From Emticicia sp. C21 (lineage in GTDB: Bacteria > Bacteroidota > Bacteroidia > Cytophagales > Spirosomataceae), in assembly GCF_003418935.1 (NCBI RefSeq), contig NZ_QVMT01000009.1:62001-126000 (forward strand): a stretch of DNA of 64,000 nucleotides, given 5' to 3'. Within the stretch, counting starts at the first letter, position 1, and every line of letters begins with the position of its first letter. Below, in pieces: positions 17,004 through 25,984 of this stretch. The notes beneath the pieces were generated by a model. The model saw only the letters and a program-made list of their open reading frames with translations. It did no database searches and was not told the DNA's origin. A program made the translations under genes and the position numbers.

Positions 17004-19247
17004 TTACTGAATAACTATTTTTCCGGAATTGATAATTTCGCCACTTCCTATTTTATAAAAATAAACCCCTTTATCCAATTTTTTTGTGGAAATTTTCTGT
17101 TGTTCATAGAACTGCGCTTCCTCAATTAATCTTCCGTTGATATCGAACAACCTAAAAACTGTTAAGACTTTATTGTGCGTGTTAATCATAAAATAGTCTG
17201 AAGCTGGATTCGGATAAACCTTAATTAATTGAGAATTACCCGGCTCGTTCACCAGAATTATCTTTTTCACGTCTATTTTAGCTGCGCCTTCTACCTTACC
17301 ATTGCCACACACATTTCTTACTTCCAATACAGAATAAGTTGTTGTTGCCAGCGGTTTTACAATTAAATCTAATTCATTTTTTGTTGCTCTATGAACTGAT
17401 GAGTCAGAAAGTCTGAAGTCAAATGGAGCTAACCCTGTAAATTTCAAATGGAGAATTCCCGCCGACCCTTCATTGATTTGCGGTGTTTCGGTTGAAATGG
17501 TAACTGATGGCTTTATCTGAACCGCAAAGCTGTTGGTGGTCATTTCATTCGTTTTATTATCAACAATAAGTCTAATTTTATAATTATTGCCAGCTTTAAT
17601 ATCTTCTGAAAAACCCACAGTTATGGGCGATGTTTTTCCCTCACCAATAATTTTACTTGTAGTGAAAGACCCATTTTCATCTGATAATTGCACCTTAAAT
17701 ACAACATCTGAAACATCTTCGTAGGTGGTATAATGCACCTCTCCTTGTGTTCCAATACATTTGGTGGTGGAATCAATATAGAGTGTCAAAGGCCCTAAAT
17801 GTGGTGAGACTTCAATAGGATTATTTTTGATATTTACGTTATCGAAACTAAATGCCCGCATGCCTAAGGAATTGGTAAAATGAGTACCCTCATAAAAAGA
17901 GAGTGGTGAAGTATTACCATAAGAAGAGGGTAAATAAGAAACAAATGAGCCTTTGGCTATCGTATTGAGGTAAATCTTATTTCCAACCCCACTTCCTGAA
18001 CTGACTAAGCCACTTTTACCATCAATATAGATAAAGTCTTTCATTCGCCAGACATGATTGTTGATAGTTGTATCTTTTGGATATTTCATCTGCATATTCT
18101 CATCGAATTCTAATACCAATTGATTGTTTTCCCAATAGGTTTTTTTTAAATCAGGGGAATAAATCTCCGCTGATTCTTTGATTCCATAAACCTCCTTCCC
18201 GAGTATTCTGGATAATTCAAAGGCTGTTTGCTGATAGCCTTCTGTATGGTAATGTAAGCCATCGTAACCTTTCGTGCCAACCGTACTGATATTGGTAATG
18301 ATTGAAGATACATTTTCAGAATTTCGCTGAAACTCTCTTAAAAAACCGGCTTTGGTGTTGTGGGTATTCAGTATATTCGTCTGGAAATTGTATATCTTTT
18401 TTATATGAGGAATATCTGTTTTCAGGTAAGTGAGGAGCTTGGTAAACTGATGCGGATAGGTTTCAGATAAACCGTAAAACGTTGCATCGCTCTCACCATG
18501 TCTGAAAATCAAGTATTTTATCTGATCCTTTATTCCGCTTGCGTTTACTTGTGTTAATAGCTTCCCATAATCAGTGCGAACATCTGTAGGGTTAGAAGCG
18601 TTGCGGTTATTCAAGGTAGCAATATCAGCACCACCGACTGCTCCTACTACCACTCCAATAGGATATTTATGCTTCTCATAAAGCATTCTTTCTAATTCTA
18701 AAGGAAGCAGACCTGTCCCAGGCCATTGTGAGGTTTCAAAGGGTACCAGCCATTCACTTTCCTTATTATCAAAATTATACATTACAAAATAGCGGAGGTA
18801 AACGCTTCTTAATGGTCGGTATTCATTAATACCGCTATAGCCAAGCGCATTAGATTGGCCGTAAAACAAATAAATATCACCAGCTACTACCCTATCAGCC
18901 TTTTTTACTTCATTATCATTAAAGTACACTTTTACATAATAATTATGCTCACCAGCCTTGATTTTAGGAGTAAAACTGATTTGGGTTTGACCAGTAAGAT
19001 TAATTTCGCTTTCTGTATACAAGCTTTCTTCCTGCCATATTTTTAAAGTCAATTTGCCTCTTAGAGCAGTATTCACTGTTCCTGTAATAGGAATCACCGC
19101 CTCATCTTTTTCATCCCTTTGAAAAATCTGATTATGAGTTGGGAATTTCTGGAATTCAACCTGGGAAAAGCAATGAAATGTGGATAATAGAGACAAAATA
19201 AGCACAAGCATACTTTGTCTACCAAAGTAGAAATTTTGATTTTTCAT
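17004..19247 (-). CDS. Secreted SGNH/sialate O-acetylesterase-type esterase with T9SS type A sorting domain
   Basis: 747 residues. It shares the N-terminal and esterase domains of the adjacent paralogue, with FYGQSNALGYSG, FRHGESDATFYG and GYDGLHYHTEGYQQ. It differs after the esterase domain, having two beta-sandwich-like regions and then a classical Por secretion tail. That tail contains KVYPNPASDYFMI, LFDINGRLIEE and GVYFYKIGSGE. It should be exported by Sec and then the type IX system. The two genes are 117 bases apart in the same orientation and are products of duplication. A -7-like element (TATATTTG, minus strand, 19268-19275) precedes it. Confidence 0.85.
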   Translation of the reverse strand: MKNQNFYFGRQSMLVLILSLLSTFHCFSQVEFQKFPTHNQIFQRDEKDEAVIPITGTVNTALRGKLTLKIWQEESLYTESEINLTGQTQISFTPKIKAGEHNYYVKVYFNDNEVKKADRVVAGDIYLFYGQSNALGYSGINEYRPLRSVYLRYFVMYNFDNKESEWLVPFETSQWPGTGLLPLELERMLYEKHKYPIGVVVGAVGGADIATLNNRNASNPTDVRTDYGKLLTQVNASGIKDQIKYLIFRHGESDATFYGLSETYPHQFTKLLTYLKTDIPHIKKIYNFQTNILNTHNTKAGFLREFQRNSENVSSIITNISTVGTKGYDGLHYHTEGYQQTAFELSRILGKEVYGIKESAEIYSPDLKKTYWENNQLVLEFDENMQMKYPKDTTINNHVWRMKDFIYIDGKSGLVSSGSGVGNKIYLNTIAKGSFVSYLPSSYGNTSPLSFYEGTHFTNSLGMRAFSFDNVNIKNNPIEVSPHLGPLTLYIDSTTKCIGTQGEVHYTTYEDVSDVVFKVQLSDENGSFTTSKIIGEGKTSPITVGFSEDIKAGNNYKIRLIVDNKTNEMTTNSFAVQIKPSVTISTETPQINEGSAGILHLKFTGLAPFDFRLSDSSVHRATKNELDLIVKPLATTTYSVLEVRNVCGNGKVEGAAKIDVKKIILVNEPGNSQLIKVYPNPASDYFMINTHNKVLTVFRLFDINGRLIEEAQFYEQQKISTKKLDKGVYFYKIGSGEIINSGKIVIQ

Positions 19248-19394
19248 AGAGTTATGTAGTCTAAAAACAAATATACCTTTTTCTAAGGAAAAAGTACAGT
19301 TCTTTTTAAGACTAACGATTTATTAATAATGATAATACGCTATGAAATGGGAATTGTTTCCGAAAATTGATTTTAAGGTTGATTTTCTTATATG

Positions 19395-20132
19395 CTATAA
19401 TAGTTCATACTTACCTTCAGCATTGATTTTCACAGTAGGTAGCTGTTTGTTTTTCTCGAAAGATTCGTACACGGGTTTTAAGTTTGACCAGAACGACAGT
19501 AAGTCGGGATTATCCTCATAATGGGATTTTAGTTTTGAATAGGCTTTACTATTCATGTGTGATGGAAATATATGTACCTGAATTATACCTCCTGCATTTT
19601 TTGCTTTAGCTGCTAATAGATATAATTCTTCAATATTATCGTCTCCCAAGGGAATGCATCCAATAGAGACACAATCGCCATGGATATAAATATCATTGCC
19701 TGGATTCTTTTTGTCAGCAAAAACCAAATCTGATTTATTCGGATAATTTATTTTAAAAGAAAGATGATACGAGCTCTGTGGATTGAAATTACTTACCTGA
19801 TAAACACCTTCCGGAATCTGCAAGTCTCCCGATTTTCTCTTTGGGCCTAAGGTGCCCGAGAATGTACAGAAATCGTAAGTTTTAATTAAAGTAAAAATTT
19901 TTTGATTCTTGTTTTTAGCCCATACTTCCAATTTTTGCTCTTTTTTTAAAGCACGCAGAAACAGGTCGAATTTTGAATTATAAATATCATTGGAACTTAA
20001 TAGTATGTCAACTTCTTTTCCCTTAGAATGATAAGCTTTGGCAACTCTTGGAAACTCTAATTGTTTCTTAAAAAAATCTGGTTCAGAAATAAAAGGTAAC
20101 ATGCTTAGGATAGTTAGCAATAGCGATTTCAT
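19395..20132 (-). CDS. YafK-type L,D-transpeptidase family protein
   Basis: The 245-residue exported protein has the YkuD-type catalytic motif IYIHGDCVSIGCIPLGDD, including the nucleophilic Cys after SIG. Upstream are YDFCTFSGTLGPKRKSGDLQIPEGVY, which match the YafK/ErfK branch. Family members cut or form L,D linkages in peptidoglycan or attach and release proteins from it. The N-terminus is hydrophobic, consistent with export. It lies 10 bases downstream of the DUF5686 gene and is the last gene of that operon. Confidence 0.88.
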   Translation of the reverse strand: MKSLLLTILSMLPFISEPDFFKKQLEFPRVAKAYHSKGKEVDILLSSNDIYNSKFDLFLRALKKEQKLEVWAKNKNQKIFTLIKTYDFCTFSGTLGPKRKSGDLQIPEGVYQVSNFNPQSSYHLSFKINYPNKSDLVFADKKNPGNDIYIHGDCVSIGCIPLGDDNIEELYLLAAKAKNAGGIIQVHIFPSHMNSKAYSKLKSHYEDNPDLLSFWSNLKPVYESFEKNKQLPTVKINAEGKYELL

Positions 20133-20142
20133 ATAGTGTTTA

Positions 20143-22761
20143 TTACATAGTTACACCCAGTTTTACACCCCACCTTTGGTACTTTCCATTCTCATAACTC
20201 ATAACAGCTTCTAGACGGATTGCTTTCAGAATGCCGTCTACTCCATAGCCAATCTCTACATAATTCTTTAAGGTAGGCGAATTAAGATAATTTACAAATA
20301 TATCTTCTTTTAAGCCCCAGATTCTAACCAGCGGAACCTGAGTTAAAAGCAATTTCTTAAACTCATTAATTACATGTCCCTGTAAATAACGTCCTTTGGT
20401 GCTAAATCTGTAAGGATTCAGATAAGTTATATTTTCTTCTCCCTGAACAGGAACACGGGTTTCCAATAAACGATATCGTGCGAATAACCCTGTCTGCAGC
20501 GCATTCAGGTAGTTATTATTGATATGCTTTAAATCCATCAGATATACTTTCCTGTCATTCAAAAAGTCTCCTGCTTCAATCGTATAATCTAATTTACCCA
20601 ATTGGCCAAGACTGATATTTTGTTTGATATTAAGACTTAAGTAGTCAAAATCTGTATCAATCATGCCTTTTTTATAGGTAAGGGTAATTGCCGGAGCTTT
20701 TCCCATCAAAATCTTTCGTATGCCATTCCGTATAGTAACCTTAGAAGATGGAGTCCATCTTACCTGCCACTGCCAGATAAGTGCTTTATGTTTTGGGAAA
20801 GCGCCATCACCTAGTTCAATACTTGGCGGATTATTGACAGAGAAGCCATTTTTTGGATAGTCTTTTATGACATAAATCTTGCTCAGGTTTTCTAAGGGAG
20901 ACCTTTTAGCCAATTCAATATTTGTCGATAAAGATAATCTCGGGTCTCTTTCGAAAGTATAACCGAGAGTGAGATATTTTTTATCGTAAATTTTCAGGAA
21001 GTTCTGCTCATTGAGAAGCGTCGTCACCGAGTTCATCCATTCAAAAATAAAACTGTTTGGGTCAAACTGCGTGATGTATTTACCTACTCCAACCGCTAGT
21101 TTAGAAGGCCCTTTGTCGAATTCAAAACCTAGTCTTCCTCTTAAGCCTTTTTCTTCAAAAGCATATCTAATATTGCCATAAACATTGTATTTAAAGGGTA
21201 CTCTTGGACTGAAAAGTGTATGATTTTTATATCCTAGACCCAAGTCTGCCACTATGCCTTCTACAGAATTATAGTTTAAGCCGACTAATGGCATATAAGG
21301 TGGCTCGAAATGCAGGTATTTGCCATTTTTGAGTTTAAAATCATAGTTCATAATAAAATATTGCCACGATTTGCGAATGGAGTCTTTCTTGAGACTGTCT
21401 CTTTTTAAAACACGGGCAACTTTTATGCTATCTCCAAATTTATAACTCTTCTTTTCTTCGGTTGTTAATGGAATATTCCGAACTGAACTCCAGAAAGTTG
21501 AATCTCTGGCACTAGCTTGTGGGTCAATTTCAATTACTTCGCTACTGAGAATACCTAAATCCTGATTTTTTTCTTTAGCACGTTCCCTTTCCTCTTTCTC
21601 AAAATCCTTCATTATTTTCTTTATATTCTTTATCGAAAACTCTTTCTGGTCTTTCAGCAATTCTTCAGTTTTTGAGTTTTTTAAAGATTTTTTAGAAAGT
21701 GCATCCTGAAATTTACCCTCCTTGGTTTCATCTATAAGTTTTATTTCTTCAACAAAAGCCGGATTAGTTTTAATGGTTGAATAATTAGCATTTACCTGAG
21801 CTTTTATCAGGAAATCAAATCCAAAAAGTTTCCCTGAAAAATCAAGCCGCTGATTGATGGGCAACCAGACTTTTTCTATAGGGCCATAATACTGGCTTAG
21901 TTTGAGATTCAGTCCATTATCAATGGTTTCTACATCGACGCTATGGATATTCCAATAATCATCAATGATATGAATTGTGCCCTGCCATACACCATCTCCA
22001 TAAGATTTCGGGATAATTTTAATTTTATTGACAATTAATCCTCTATCTTCAAAGAATCCTTCATATTCAAATCTGTAATATTTAAAAGCCAAAGGAGACA
22101 ATGGGGAAACCCGATTAGTGCCGGGGTCGTAGAAGTCAAAAAGATAAAAACCGTCAGACATCGAAATGCCATCAAAAGTACTCTTCTGTCCAAAAACCTT
22201 GGTGTATTTTGAATTAGGCTGTTCAAAGCTAATTTCCATTACCGATTCTGACAGAAAAGGGACACCCTCTTTAATGTTCTGCTTATTAAGATCCTTTCGT
22301 AAAACGAGGGGAATTTTATTGAGTAGGACTGAATTTTTGACATACGCTTTCGCCTGATAGCTAATAATCTGCTTTTGGTGAATCTTGCTTTTTGCAATGG
22401 CTTTCCGCATAATGGTGTAAGCGGGATCCTCTTCTTTAGAACTTATTTTTACCTCTTTCAGCGTGACGGTCTGCTCTTCTAATCTGATATTCAATTCGAT
22501 AAATTCCTGACTGATTGTTACACGTTTAGTCAAAGTTTTATAGCCCAAGAACTGGAAATTCACATCATATATACCAGGCTTCAGATTCATCAGATAAGCT
22601 CCTTCGGCATTTGCCATCGTTCCGGAGTTTTGTCCTTTTACGATAACAGAAGTAAAAGGCAATCTTTCGCCTTTTGTATTGGTTATAATCCCTTTTATAC
22701 CGCCTGCGTGAATTTCAGTGTAGAAAAAGAAGAAAAGATAAATAAGTGTTAGTCTGAACAT
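20143..22761 (-). CDS. DUF5686 outer-membrane protein with N-terminal carboxypeptidase-like regulatory domain
   Basis: The 872-residue exported protein begins with a signal peptide. A carboxypeptidase-D-regulatory-like beta domain follows (GGIKGIITNTKGERLPF, GTMANAEGAYLMNLKPG). The rest is the DUF5686 region, rich in alternating aromatic beta strands and ending in VMSYENGKYQRWGVKLGVTM, which looks like a C-terminal beta-barrel strand. This combination is common in Bacteroidota and is thought to sit in the outer membrane; its role is not established. A charged coiled-coil-like insert lies near residues 345-400. The gene is between an esterase gene (38-base gap) and the L,D-transpeptidase gene. 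Confidence 0.85.
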   Translation of the reverse strand: MFRLTLIYLFFFFYTEIHAGGIKGIITNTKGERLPFTSVIVKGQNSGTMANAEGAYLMNLKPGIYDVNFQFLGYKTLTKRVTISQEFIELNIRLEEQTVTLKEVKISSKEEDPAYTIMRKAIAKSKIHQKQIISYQAKAYVKNSVLLNKIPLVLRKDLNKQNIKEGVPFLSESVMEISFEQPNSKYTKVFGQKSTFDGISMSDGFYLFDFYDPGTNRVSPLSPLAFKYYRFEYEGFFEDRGLIVNKIKIIPKSYGDGVWQGTIHIIDDYWNIHSVDVETIDNGLNLKLSQYYGPIEKVWLPINQRLDFSGKLFGFDFLIKAQVNANYSTIKTNPAFVEEIKLIDETKEGKFQDALSKKSLKNSKTEELLKDQKEFSIKNIKKIMKDFEKEERERAKEKNQDLGILSSEVIEIDPQASARDSTFWSSVRNIPLTTEEKKSYKFGDSIKVARVLKRDSLKKDSIRKSWQYFIMNYDFKLKNGKYLHFEPPYMPLVGLNYNSVEGIVADLGLGYKNHTLFSPRVPFKYNVYGNIRYAFEEKGLRGRLGFEFDKGPSKLAVGVGKYITQFDPNSFIFEWMNSVTTLLNEQNFLKIYDKKYLTLGYTFERDPRLSLSTNIELAKRSPLENLSKIYVIKDYPKNGFSVNNPPSIELGDGAFPKHKALIWQWQVRWTPSSKVTIRNGIRKILMGKAPAITLTYKKGMIDTDFDYLSLNIKQNISLGQLGKLDYTIEAGDFLNDRKVYLMDLKHINNNYLNALQTGLFARYRLLETRVPVQGEENITYLNPYRFSTKGRYLQGHVINEFKKLLLTQVPLVRIWGLKEDIFVNYLNSPTLKNYVEIGYGVDGILKAIRLEAVMSYENGKYQRWGVKLGVTM

Positions 22762-22799
22762 AAATGATTTAAAAGTGAATTAACGCATGCCATGAGGAT

Positions 22800-23684
22800 T
22801 TATTTCCCGACCAACCATTTCAGGAAAACAGGCATGGCTTCGCTCCATGTTTTCTGGTTGTGCTCCCCGTCTTTTACCTCATAATACACTATATCAACGG
22901 CTTTTTTATATCCATGGTTTTCTAATTCTGTAATTAAGTCAAGCGTATCTTCAATTGAATCTATAATTCCGTTATTGTTACGGTCATCTTTTTCGTCATT
23001 AGTACCACATTCGAACCAGAATTTTTGTCCCCTATGATAGGTGCCATTTTTGACAATGTTGTGCATAATTCTATCTGAATCGTCATTGTAGCCTTCTTCG
23101 TATGCTTTTTTTCGCCACCAGAAAGATCCACTGAAAACACCTGCTTTTGAGAATTTGTCAGGGTTATTCCAGACAATATCCATAGCCGAAAGCCCACCTA
23201 ATGAAAAACCGCAGAAGAAATTATCTGCTTTGTCTAACGATACAGCATACTTACTCCTGATATATGGTAGAAATTCTTTAATAATAAAGCTATTATAATT
23301 ATCAGCTAAATCCCCTCTGTTTTTATAGTCGGCCATTCCTGCTGTTCCATACTCCCTTATACGGTTTTCGTTAGTATGAATAGCCACTAAAACAAAAGGC
23401 TCTATTTCGGAGTTTTGATAAAGATTCTGGATTACCTGCTCCATATTTAGTGCAGATAAATCCTGCCCATCATTCATCAATAACAGGCTGCTCAGAGAAG
23501 CTTGAATTATGTAGTCGGGTGGTAAGATTACGTCATAAATAACATCTCTATTTAGGAATTCTGAATGGATTTTAAGTTCTTTCTTAACGGAAATCTTTCG
23601 CACTTGTGAATAGGTTTTAATTGGTAAAAAGACTGATAAAAAAGCTATTAGTCTGATTGACTGAACAAAATTTTTGAAAATCAT
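22800..23684 (-). CDS. Secreted alpha/beta-hydrolase esterase (esterase D/feruloyl-esterase-like)
   Basis: This 294-residue protein has a signal peptide ending KTYSQ. Its hydrolase core has LLLMNDGQDL (oxyanion-side strand), the nucleophile elbow FFCGFSLGGLSAMD and a C-terminal DGEHNQKTW with the likely catalytic His. An Asp-rich loop, DEKDDRNNNGIIDSIED, looks like a calcium-binding dockerin/EF-type loop inserted in the domain. The substrate cannot be told from sequence. It is the first gene of an operon with the DUF5686 and L,D-transpeptidase genes. A TATTTTTG -7 box on the minus strand (23737-23744) may be its promoter. Confidence 0.82.
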   Translation of the reverse strand: MIFKNFVQSIRLIAFLSVFLPIKTYSQVRKISVKKELKIHSEFLNRDVIYDVILPPDYIIQASLSSLLLMNDGQDLSALNMEQVIQNLYQNSEIEPFVLVAIHTNENRIREYGTAGMADYKNRGDLADNYNSFIIKEFLPYIRSKYAVSLDKADNFFCGFSLGGLSAMDIVWNNPDKFSKAGVFSGSFWWRKKAYEEGYNDDSDRIMHNIVKNGTYHRGQKFWFECGTNDEKDDRNNNGIIDSIEDTLDLITELENHGYKKAVDIVYYEVKDGEHNQKTWSEAMPVFLKWLVGK

Positions 23685-23977
23685 TTGTATGATTGATTAA
23701 AATCGACTAATATTTCAGTTCAATGTTTTATTCTGACAAAAATACAAATTCAATACTCGAAAACACCAAATCAACACAAAACAATATTTTATATTTTCAC
23801 ATAAACTTTTTACAAAATTTTATATTTACACTAAAGCTCAAAGCAATTAACAATCAGAATTTTATTTTGCAAAACATTTTTTCATTAATAGATTATCTAC
23901 GATTTTTGCATTAAAATATTTTCATCAACCAAATAAACTGCTCTAAAGCTACGAGCCTTTTAAGCATTCTAAGCTGT

Positions 23978-24697
23978 ATGGACGAAAAACATATAAAATT
24001 CTTTTCTCATTTTTTAGGTCGCGACATTGACTTATTGGTAAGTGGGCATTGGGGTTATCCTGTTCTTATGTTTCCGACTTCAATGGGAAACTATCTACAA
24101 AACCGAGATTTCGGGCTCAATAACTCTATTGCTAATCTGGTAAACGAAGGCAAAATAAAACTATATAATGTTGACAGTATAGACTTTCAGAGTTTTTATG
24201 CACAAGGCTTATCGCCTAACGTGAAGATTTTCAATTATAACTTATATACCAGGTTTATCCGCGAAGAACTTATTCCTTCTATTCAAAGAGAATGTAGCGT
24301 ACATAGGATTGCTGTAGCAGGCTGTAGTTTTGGTGGGTATCACTGTACTAATTTCGCCCTGAAATATCCAGATGTAGTTGATTACTGCTTCAGTATGAGC
24401 GGAGCTTTTGATATAAAGAGCTTTATGAAAGGCTATTTTGACGATAATGTGTATTTCAATAATCCAATTGATTATATGCAGAATCAGGATGGTTGGAAGT
24501 ACAATCACATGAAAATAGTATTGGGTACATCGGATTGGGATATTTGCAAAGATGATAATATCAATATGTCGCGAATTTTAGCAGCCAGAAGCGTTAATCA
24601 TTGGTATGATGAGAAAAAATGGGCGTCTCATGACTGGCCTTTATGGAGAATGATGTTCCCTGAATATATCGGCAAGATGTTAGCCGGACAACTATAA
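23978..24697 (+). CDS. Cytosolic alpha/beta-hydrolase (esterase family), first gene of the amidoligase cluster
   Basis: 239 residues with no signal peptide, unlike the divergent esterase at 22800. The nucleophile elbow is VAGCSFGGYH with Ser at about 117. A catalytic Asp is likely in GTSDWDIC, and the His in WASHDWPLWR at about 221. It belongs to the esterase-D-like group often annotated only as 'esterase family protein'. It heads a run of five same-strand genes with two ATP-grasp proteins, a GCS2 ligase and an amidotransferase. In that setting it could hydrolyse or transfer an ester or peptide product of the ligases; this is inference from context. Confidence 0.82.
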   Translation: MDEKHIKFFSHFLGRDIDLLVSGHWGYPVLMFPTSMGNYLQNRDFGLNNSIANLVNEGKIKLYNVDSIDFQSFYAQGLSPNVKIFNYNLYTRFIREELIPSIQRECSVHRIAVAGCSFGGYHCTNFALKYPDVVDYCFSMSGAFDIKSFMKGYFDDNVYFNNPIDYMQNQDGWKYNHMKIVLGTSDWDICKDDNINMSRILAARSVNHWYDEKKWASHDWPLWRMMFPEYIGKMLAGQL

Positions 24698-24792
24698 TAA
24701 AGTGACTAATCAGGCACTGAAAGGTTAGATAATGAATTGATTAAACTTACATTTAATAAAAAATAAAGCAATTATTTAATTAAGACTTGTTT

Positions 24793-25899
24793 ATGAAAAA
24801 AATAGGAATTCTTTTTGGCATGGAAGACACTTTTCCGTGGGCATTTATTGAAGAAGTAAATAAAACCGCTCCTGCCGGAATCATTGCTGAACCTGTATCT
24901 ATTGCTAAGGTAGAGCAAGGTGTCCCAACCGATTATGCAGTAATTATTGATAGAATTTCGCAAGACGTACCTTTTTACAGAGCTTATCTGAAAAATGCAG
25001 CGCTTTGTGGCACAGCAGTTATTAATAACCCATTCTGGTGGAGTGCTGACGAAAAGTTTTTCAATAACTGTCTGGCGGTGCAATTGGGCGTTCCAGTACC
25101 TAAAACAGTACTTTTACCTTCAAAAGAAAGACCAACAGATACAACAGATAAATCATTCAGAAACCTGAAATTTCCGATGGATTGGGAATATATGTTTGGC
25201 CAGATTGGTTTTCCGGCATATATGAAACCTCATGCAGGTGGTGGCTGGAAAAGCGTATACAAAGTTTATGACCCTAACGACCTTTGGCAAAAACATGAAG
25301 AAACAGGCCAATTAGTGATGTTGTTGCAAGAAGAAATTGAGTTTACTGATTATTATCGTTGTTATTGCCTAAATGGTAAATATATACATATTATGCCATA
25401 TGAGCCTCGCAACCCACATCATCTACGTTATGCAACTCAACCTAAAACACAGGGTGAAGAGCATAAAAAACTGATGGCAACTATTACAGATTATGTATTA
25501 AAATTAAATAAAGCCTTAGGGTATGATTTCAATACTGTAGAATTTGCCGTTCGCAATGGAATCCCTTATGCTATTGATTTCTGTAACCCTGCGCCAGATG
25601 CTGATGTAAATTCGGTAGGACAACAAAACTTTGAATGGATTGTAGAGAATGCAGCAAAAATGGCTATTGAAAGAGCAATTAAGCAAAAAGATGGCCAGAA
25701 TAACTGTACATGGGGTACATTCGTAGGTTCGGCAGTAGGAAATATTTCTGCTCCAACACCTCAGGCTCCGGCAGCTGAGAAAAAACCTGCTCTTGCAAAA
25801 AAGGCAATAGCTGAGGCAACACCGAAAGCGGCTCCTGCTAAAAAAGCGCCTGCAGCCAAAAAAGAAGAAGTTCCCAAAACAGCAGTTAGGAAAAAATAA
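24793..25899 (+). CDS. ATP-grasp ligase with Lys/Ala/Pro-rich C-terminal tail
   Basis: About 368 residues. I start at the ATG at 24793; an in-frame TTG lies two codons before. The N-terminal pre-ATP-grasp part (IGILFGMEDTFPWAF) is followed by ATP-grasp motifs. These are the glycine-rich loop AYMKPHAGGGWKSVYK, QEEIEFTDYYRCYCLNGKYIHI, and the metal-binding end FNTVEFAVRNGIPYAIDFCN. Such enzymes couple a carboxylate to an amine with ATP through an acyl phosphate. The last ~49 residues (from about 320) are low-complexity, basic and alanine/proline-rich, with repeated AKKA/APAKK units like histone H1 tails. That tail is not needed for catalysis in the family and is unusual here. A hairpin (25912-25922/25931-25941) follows the stop. 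Confidence 0.85.
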   Translation: MKKIGILFGMEDTFPWAFIEEVNKTAPAGIIAEPVSIAKVEQGVPTDYAVIIDRISQDVPFYRAYLKNAALCGTAVINNPFWWSADEKFFNNCLAVQLGVPVPKTVLLPSKERPTDTTDKSFRNLKFPMDWEYMFGQIGFPAYMKPHAGGGWKSVYKVYDPNDLWQKHEETGQLVMLLQEEIEFTDYYRCYCLNGKYIHIMPYEPRNPHHLRYATQPKTQGEEHKKLMATITDYVLKLNKALGYDFNTVEFAVRNGIPYAIDFCNPAPDADVNSVGQQNFEWIVENAAKMAIERAIKQKDGQNNCTWGTFVGSAVGNISAPTPQAPAAEKKPALAKKAIAEATPKAAPAKKAPAAKKEEVPKTAVRKK

Positions 25900-25984
25900 G
25901 CTATCGACCTTGGTTGGCAATGAACCTCTCCATTGCCAACCACACTAAACTGTTCCACTGTTAACCCCCTGAACTAAGAAAATT

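Noticed and set aside
23723-23914. 63-residue plus-strand frame between the two esterases
   Set aside because: Asn/Phe/Ile-rich product of an AT-rich gap of 293 bases; no motif or conserved start. I see nothing else in that gap apart from a possible -7 box.
25516-25958. Overlapping Cys/Phe- and Ala-rich minus-strand frames opposite the ATP-grasp tail
   Set aside because: Their low-complexity sequence is the mirror of the Lys/Ala/Pro tail on the coding strand.
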